From Nymphalis io (lineage: Eukaryota; Arthropoda; Insecta; Lepidoptera; Nymphalidae), in contig NC_065892.1 in the NCBI RefSeq assembly GCF_905147045.1, forward strand, positions 12,247,501 through 12,311,500: 64,000 nt of DNA, in the 5' to 3' direction. Position 1 is the stretch's first letter. Every line of letters begins with the position of its first letter. The translations under genes were made by a program, and so were the position numbers. Shown here in pieces: positions 61,901 to 64,000 of the stretch. The notes beneath the pieces are model-generated. The model saw nothing but the letters and a program-made list of their open reading frames with translations, had not been told where the DNA came from and made no database searches.

Positions 61901-63689
61901 TGACAGGCTCTGCGGGACAGAGCTTCTGCGCTTTCCTCTCAAAGGGCATTACAGTTACACTTGAAGGCGACGCCAATGACTATGTCGGTGAGTTAACTGC
62001 TTTAAATGAAATTAATTTCTAAGTAACTTTTTTTTATAGACTAGAAAGGCGATCGAGCATTTGGGCCACTTGATAGTTAGTGGTCACCAACACCATTCGA
62101 CATTGGCATTGTAAGAAATGTCAATCATCGCTTACATAGCCAATGCGCCACCAACCTTGAGACCTAAGATTTTATTTTATTATGTGCCTATAATTACACT
62201 GGCTCGCTCACTATTGGAACCGGAACACAACAATATCAAGTACTGTTGTTTTGCGGTAGAATATATGATGATTTTTATTTTTATTAAATGTTTGACTTTT
62301 ACTATGTATCTCATTTTATATTAAATGATAAATAGAACACACAGTAAAGGTTCTTACGATATCTTGGACTTCAATCACAACAAAATGTGCTGCGGCTTAA
62401 TAATCGATGGAATATAGACAAAGCATTAACACAAACATCGCATTAATGTTTTACAACCAAATATCCCTTGACTGCTTATTATTTATTATTATAAAAGCCA
62501 TAGTATAGCCACATTGCCAACTTCATTATAATATCTGACTGGCAGAATGGTAATGAAGAATTCAAGATATAACAACTAAAGTACTCCGCTTCTTTCAGGG
62601 AAGGGTCTCTCCGGCGGCAAGGTCATAATTTATCCACCCAAGAATTCATCGTTCGAGTCACATTTAAATGTTATCGTGGGCAACGTTTGTCTCTACGGAG
62701 CTACGTCTGGCAGAGCTTACTTCAGGTACGTTCACGCATTTAAAAATAATCACTTACATTTTACTCGATAAATTATGTAACTGAAATATTCAGCTTGTAA
62801 ATTAAAAAAAAAAAAAACTCGTAATATTTAAATTGATGTTGATTTGATATGATATGTGTCGACAGGGGCATCGCGTCGGAGCGGTTCTGCGTGCGCAACT
62901 CGGGCGGCGTGGCCGTGGCGGAGGGCGCGGGCGACCACGCGTGCGAGTACATGACGGCCGGCGTCGTGCTCGTGCTCGGCCTCGTCGGACGGAACTTCGC
63001 CGCCGGCATGAGCGGTGAGTCTCCGCGCATCTGTATTCAAACCTGCTGTCTCGATTAGGAGATAGCTTAAATGATCCATTCGCTTAATCGATTGTAACAT
63101 TTGGTGACAATTTTGAGGAACTTAATATCATTAGTATCAAAAATATTCGTGATTATTCTTGACGACTCAACTTATTAATTTTCGTTCCTGTTATTCCTCC
63201 AGGTGGTATCGCTTACGTGTACGACATCGACGGCTCATTCGAAAGTAAGTGCAACCCTGAAATGGTAGAGCAGCTGCCGCTGGAAAAGAAAGAGGATTTG
63301 GATGAAGTGCAAAAACTGTTAGAAGAATTTGTAGAATATACTGGGTAAGAACCGAATATCAAGATAACGTTTTTAAATTAATTTTGGTTGTTATCTATAA
63401 TATATTTTATTATTTGTACTAAGAAGTTAAAAAGAAATATGTAATTCTCTTTTAGCTCGATAATTGCGAAGAATCTTCTCGAAACCTGGCCAGAGCCGGC
63501 TAAAATGTTCGTCAAAGTGTTCCCCTACGAGTATCAGCGAGTTCTCAAACAAATAGCTCTTAAGCAAGCCACGCCAAAACTCGAGAGCAATGGCAAGGCC
63601 GAAGAGAACGGCGTCGTAGATATCGAGGAAGCAGTTCGGAATGTGGAGTTGGATAAGAAAAACTTGGAAAAAATTCTGGATAAGACCAG
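28403..63689 (+). CDS. GOGAT: glutamate synthase [NAD(P)H], 3'-truncated by the window (32 exons, ~1549 codons)
   Basis: Converts 2-oxoglutarate, glutamine and NAD(P)H to two glutamates. Exons: 28403-28510, 29990-30120, 49189-49358, 50630-50715, 51033-51155, 51502-51611, 51687-51784, 51920-52171, 52663-52784, 53481-53603, 54126-54289, 54861-54989, 55331-55487, 55732-55909, 56398-56502, 56777-57040, 57299-57386, 57717-57836, 58208-58335, 58805-58929, 59013-59157, 59342-59550, 59780-59925, 60216-60325, 60510-60643, 60971-61156, 61318-61466, 61851-61987, 62599-62725, 62866-63014, 63203-63344, 63456-63689. All are GT-AG and in frame. Cys21 (EACGVGF) is the expected glutaminase nucleophile after a 20-residue propeptide. 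Cysteines 1132, 1138 and 1143 (C-x5-C-x4-C) are the 3Fe-4S ligands. The GltD-like half is beyond 64000. Confidence 0.96.
28511..29989 (+). other. GOGAT: GOGAT intron 1 (1.5 kb)
   Basis: It contains a 161-codon ORF (29037-29522) that I do not recognise, and two similar 15-base phrases, GCATGCTAGTTAACT near 28874 and GCATGCCAGTTAACT near 29154. No repeat family is identified. Confidence 0.6.
29990..30120 (+). CDS. GOGAT: GOGAT exon 2: glutaminase domain
   Basis: IVRDAETLAKRMEHRGACAC then DNDTGDGAGVLTAIPHQYY (residues 37-80). The RMxHRG and DTGDGAG blocks are signature elements of the GOGAT glutaminase domain. A 19 kb intron follows. Confidence 0.95.
33252..33547 (+). mobile_element. SINE-like family C, full-length copy with poly(A) end
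   Basis: Same text as 14578-14862 with few differences, ending TATTCTATAAAAAAAAAA. The A tail at the right end fixes the orientation and suggests retroposition. In the copies seen here the left end has no obvious tRNA-like boxes. Confidence 0.88.
34400..34458 (-). mobile_element. SINE family B, short tail fragment
   Basis: GTAACAGCCTGTAAATGTCC, CACTGCTGGGCTAAGGCCTC and TTGAGGAGAAGGTA are the family B 3' end; the rest is missing (5'-truncated). Confidence 0.75.
36797..37103 (-). mobile_element. SINE family B, full-length copy with 13-bp target-site duplication
   Basis: Nearly identical to 9806-10113. TTATATATTTAAT flanks it at 36784-36796 and 37104-37116. Head boxes: GATGGCCCAGTGG and GGGTTCAAACCCG on the minus strand. 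Confidence 0.9.
40519..40559. repeat. (TTCG/TTCA)n microsatellite
   Basis: ATTCATTCGTTATTCATTCG then TTCGATTCGTTCGTTCGTTCG, an imperfect tetranucleotide repeat in GOGAT intron 2. Confidence 0.8.
41802..42205 (+). mobile_element. SINE-like family C host copy, split by a nested insertion
   Basis: The left part (41802-41970) reads from ACCGCAAAACAGCAGTACTT to CAATGTCTATTGGCGTT. The right part (42152-42205) resumes at TCTATTGGCGTTGGTGACCA and continues ACTTACCATAAGGTGGCCCA. The host is 5'-truncated. See 41971-42151 for the insert. Confidence 0.88.
41971..42151 (-). mobile_element. SINE-like family C, 5'-truncated copy nested inverted in another C copy
   Basis: Minus orientation: poly(A) end at 41971-41985 (seen as T-run), then GGAAGGCGGACGAGCATATG, GGTAAGTGGTCACC and CCACCAACCTTGGGAACTAA, to about 42140. 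The host is duplicated at the junctions as TCTATTGGCGTT (41959-41970 and 42152-42163). Confidence 0.9.
43235..43470. repeat. interspersed-repeat fragment
   Basis: CTGCCCGTCCCGACTTCGTA, CTATGCTAAATTTCAAGTCG, ATCGGGTCTATAGTTTCGG and CATGAGTCAGTCAGTCAT resemble phrases of widespread lepidopteran LINE-derived or MITE-like repeats. Family not determined. Confidence 0.35.
45163..45536 (+). mobile_element. SINE family A, full-length copy with 14-bp target-site duplication
   Basis: The head CTGCCTCGTTGGTCTAGTGG contains the A box. The B box GGTTCAATTCC lies about 45 bases on. The body matches the minus-strand copy 5812-6174, and the end is GGTCTGGAGGACATTATATT. ATTATTTTTTATAT flanks it at 45149-45162 and 45537-45550. 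Confidence 0.9.
46119..46148. repeat. perfect hairpin, 13-bp arms, 4-base loop
   Basis: ACTTTCGAAAATA (46119-46131), loop GCAT, TATTTTCGAAAGT (46136-46148). In GOGAT intron 2. Confidence 0.85.
46943..46974. repeat. (TA)16 microsatellite
   Basis: Uninterrupted TA run, followed after a few bases by an imperfect GTATAT/TATGTA stretch to about 47008. Confidence 0.9.
47705..47825 (+). mobile_element. SINE family B, degraded middle fragment
   Basis: AAGGAAAACATCGCGAGGAA, TCCTGCAACATGCAGATTTT and ACGTGGTAGAATAACCTCCA match the order of the B body (frost of substitutions, head and tail missing). Confidence 0.55.
48366..48410. repeat. perfect hairpin, 19-bp arms, 7-base loop
   Basis: GTTCAAATTTTTAGAGCAT at 48366-48384, loop TATATTT, ATGCTCTAAAAATTTGAAC at 48392-48410. 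The hairpin lies within the unsupported ORF 48285-48608 in GOGAT intron 2. Confidence 0.92.
49189..51155 (+). CDS. GOGAT: GOGAT exons 3-5: glutaminase domain, residues 80-206
   Basis: Exons 49189-49358, 50630-50715 and 51033-51155. Reads SSHQIDLPPFGHYATGIFFL, VICWRTVPTNNASIG, EPYMRQVFVTGDITDENQLA and FYICSLSLRTVVYKGLLTS. The introns (49359-50629, 50716-51032) show no feature. Confidence 0.95.
51502..53603 (+). CDS. GOGAT: GOGAT exons 6-10: end of glutaminase domain, residues 207-441
   Basis: Exons 51502-51611, 51687-51784, 51920-52171, 52663-52784 and 53481-53603. Landmarks are RFSTNTFPSWERAHP (227-241) and HNGEINTLRGN (247-257), both at the glutamine site in the family, then EFLLHCGNRTLPEAVMTMVP, DGRYIGAILDRNGLRPSRF and LKPGRMLLVDTQDKK. 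Introns 8 and 9 carry degraded C, B and R1-like repeat pieces. Confidence 0.95.
52262..52580 (+). mobile_element. SINE-like family C, heavily degraded
   Basis: TTACCGTGAAACAGCAATAA, TTACAGGCACAGGCAA, GATATTTCTTATAGTGGCCA and TAGCCACTATGCTCATCCGC retain the C order. In GOGAT intron 8. Confidence 0.6.
52940..53045 (-). mobile_element. SINE family B, degraded fragment
   Basis: ATCGCTGCTCTATTGCGGGT, then ACATGCAGGCTTCC, CGGGATGAATAAA; this parallels CACGCTGCTCCAATGCGGGT, ACATGCAGGTTTCC and CGAGATGAATTAT of the clean copies. In GOGAT intron 9. Confidence 0.55.
53050..53400 (-). mobile_element. R1-like 3' UTR fragment and adjoining repeat
   Basis: The minus strand of about 53065-53150 reads GTGGGTATTCTGATGTTCGG, CATACCCCCCACTGTTCC and GCGTTTTTCCAGCG, matching the 3' UTR at 21364-21470. 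The phrase CAGTGCTTGTTTAGACCTTT occurs twice in direct orientation (about 53053 and 53225). In GOGAT intron 9. Confidence 0.55.
54126..55487 (+). CDS. GOGAT: GOGAT exons 11-13: central domain, residues 442-591
   Basis: Exons 54126-54289, 54861-54989 and 55331-55487. Reads SPQVEVRSNGYDHTAISGL, GYTIESINMLLLPMIQNKKE, LGSMGNDAPLACLSRFQPL, QVTNPPIDPFREKIVMSLLC and GPTANILQPSAEFVHRLFLP, the start of the glutamate synthase central domain that links the two active-site domains. Confidence 0.95.
55732..55909 (+). CDS. GOGAT: GOGAT exon 14: GC-rich, Ala-rich part of the central domain
   Basis: Residues 592-651. Starts TEVLDCTFDARDGPLGLEAA and continues with ARVSAAALAAAAAGCQLLVL. Very GC-rich with GC third positions, against AT-rich introns on both sides. 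The Ala run sits in a helix-compatible position; whether it is lineage-specific is not known from here. Confidence 0.93.
56398..57836 (+). CDS. GOGAT: GOGAT exons 15-18: end of central domain, residues 651-843
   Basis: Exons 56398-56502, 56777-57040, 57299-57386 and 57717-57836. Reads AVHHHLIETRQRMKVGIIVE, CVLLGYGADAICPYLAFELA, KVMAKMGISMLQSYKSAQIF, EAVGLSEEVIDKCFRGTQSR and RNPGNYHWRAGGEKHINDP. The MAKMGIS(T/M)LQSYKGAQIFE block is a GOGAT hallmark. Confidence 0.95.
58208..60325 (+). CDS. GOGAT: GOGAT exons 19-24: FMN-binding synthase domain, residues 843-1131
   Basis: Exons 58208-58335, 58805-58929, 59013-59157, 59342-59550, 59780-59925 and 60216-60325. Landmarks are GAMSFGSISLEAH (886-898), SNTGEGGE (912-919), KMAQGAKPGEGGELPG, ISPPPHHDIYSIEDLAELIY, VSEVGVGVVASGVAKGKAEH, ISGHDGGTGASSWTGIKSAG (from 1053) and ADGQIRTGFDVMVAALLGAD. 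These form the (beta/alpha)8 barrel where 2-oxoglutarate is aminated. Donors GTTTGG (58336) and GTTCGC (58930) are weak but keep frame. Confidence 0.95.
60510..61156 (+). CDS. GOGAT: GOGAT exons 25-26: 3Fe-4S loop, residues 1131-1237
   Basis: Exons 60510-60643 and 60971-61156. [20 protein letters not shown] holds Cys1132, Cys1138 and Cys1143 with the spacing of the bacterial 3Fe-4S ligands. The following EVRVLMSEVGVRRFGELVGR closes the domain. Intron 25 contains the hairpin at 60770-60850. Confidence 0.95.
60770..60850. repeat. long hairpin, 30-nt arms (28/30 paired), 21-nt loop
   Basis: The left arm 60770-60799 contains TTTCGAGATAGATAGAGA. The right arm 60821-60850 contains TCTCTATCTATCTCGAAA. 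The inner 18 bp are perfect and two mismatches lie in the outer 12. In GOGAT intron 25, on the sense strand of the transcript. Confidence 0.9.
61318..63014 (+). CDS. GOGAT: GOGAT exons 27-30: GXGXG domain, residues 1238-1425
   Basis: Exons 61318-61466, 61851-61987, 62599-62725 and 62866-63014. Reads NQIIQQCSGILDGTQQNVDI, INISLTGSAGQSFCAFLSKG, TLEGDANDYVGKGLSGGKVI, GNVCLYGATSGRAYFRGIAS and FCVRNSGGVAVAEGAGDHAC, the glycine-repeat beta-helix that carries the tunnel-side scaffold between subunits or domains. Intron 28 has a family C copy. Confidence 0.95.
62030..62270 (-). mobile_element. SINE-like family C, inverted copy
   Basis: ATTTGGGCCACTTGATAGTT, AGTGGTCACCAACACC, GACATTGGCATTGTAAGAAA, CCAATGCGCCACCAACCTTG and ATCAAGTACTGTTGTTTTGC give the reverse-complement order of C. 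In GOGAT intron 28. Confidence 0.8.
63203..63689 (+). CDS. GOGAT: GOGAT exons 31-32: end of GXGXG domain and linker, residues 1425-1550
   Basis: Exons 63203-63344 and 63456-63689. GGIAYVYDIDGSFESKCNPE and KNLLETWPEPAKMFVKVFPY lead into a charged, low-complexity linker (NGKAEENGVVDIEEAVRNVE) that joins the alpha-like half to the GltD-like reductase half in eukaryotic single-chain enzymes. Donor GTTAGA at 63690; the next exon is outside the window. Confidence 0.94.
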
Positions 63690-63907
63690 GTTAGATCAAG
63701 AATTTAATTTCTATTGTCGTTCTATTCTCATAATTATTGTTGTGAAACATTTATTGGCGCGATGCTCTCTTATACATGCTGTCATGCCTCCTCTCCGCCG
63801 TCGGTTTCTACGCCCTTATCTATATCTATACTTTATACATTGGTGCTATGTATTTATATTAAAACTTATTATTTTGTAATTAATTTTAACACATAAATAA
63901 ACCAAAC

Positions 63908-63992
63908 AGCATTGAAGCGGAGTGACGGAGTAAGCTTCAAGCGTTCTTCTCAAAAGGGAAAGGAGGTCTCGGTCCAAGAGTGTCCAATAATA
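63908..63992 (+). mobile_element. SINE family B, degraded tail at window end
   Basis: GCGGAGTGACGGAGTAAGCT, TCAAGCGTTCTTCTCAAAAG and AAGGAGGTCTCGGTCC follow the order of the family B end (compare 12460-12545). In GOGAT intron 32. Confidence 0.55.
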
Positions 63993-64000
63993 TGTTTTTT

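Overview
The window is nuclear DNA of an insect, almost certainly a lepidopteran and probably a butterfly. It is AT-rich, with GT-AG introns and several SINE-like families that I associate with butterfly and moth genomes. I made no database comparison; protein and repeat identities come from reading the sequence.

Two multi-exon genes account for nearly all the supported coding sequence, and they lie head to head. On the minus strand (25692 down to 6896) is a complete seven-exon gene for decaprenyl-diphosphate synthase subunit 2 (PDSS2), a 423-residue mitochondrial protein of ubiquinone side-chain synthesis. All seven exons join in frame. On the plus strand, from 28403 to beyond the window edge, is a NAD(P)H-type glutamate synthase (GOGAT) gene. 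Thirty-two exons join in frame to about 1549 codons. They cover the glutaminase, central, FMN/3Fe-4S and GXGXG domains; the GltD-like reductase half lies past position 64000. The start codons are 2.7 kb apart, so the promoter region may be shared.

Layout: 1-2060 holds a possible terminal exon of another plus-strand gene and then unassigned AT-rich DNA. 2060-6230 is a graveyard of two oppositely oriented, decayed non-LTR retrotransposons, one interrupted by a tRNA-derived SINE. 6736-25692 is PDSS2, whose introns carry a dead mariner and many SINE copies. 25693-28402 is the divergent spacer. 28403-63689 is GOGAT, including a 19 kb second intron (30121-49188) rich in repeats.

For convenience the repeats are called family A (tRNA-like head, about 365 bp), B (tRNA-like head, about 307 bp), C (about 290 bp, ending in an A-rich tail) and D (one copy). 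Several copies have target-site duplications readable by eye, including one C copy inserted inverted within another C copy. I found no CRISPR array, rRNA, intact tRNA or obviously new multi-gene system. The most interesting items are the duplicated piece of the last PDSS2 exon, the nested and flanked SINE insertions, and three strong hairpins in GOGAT introns.
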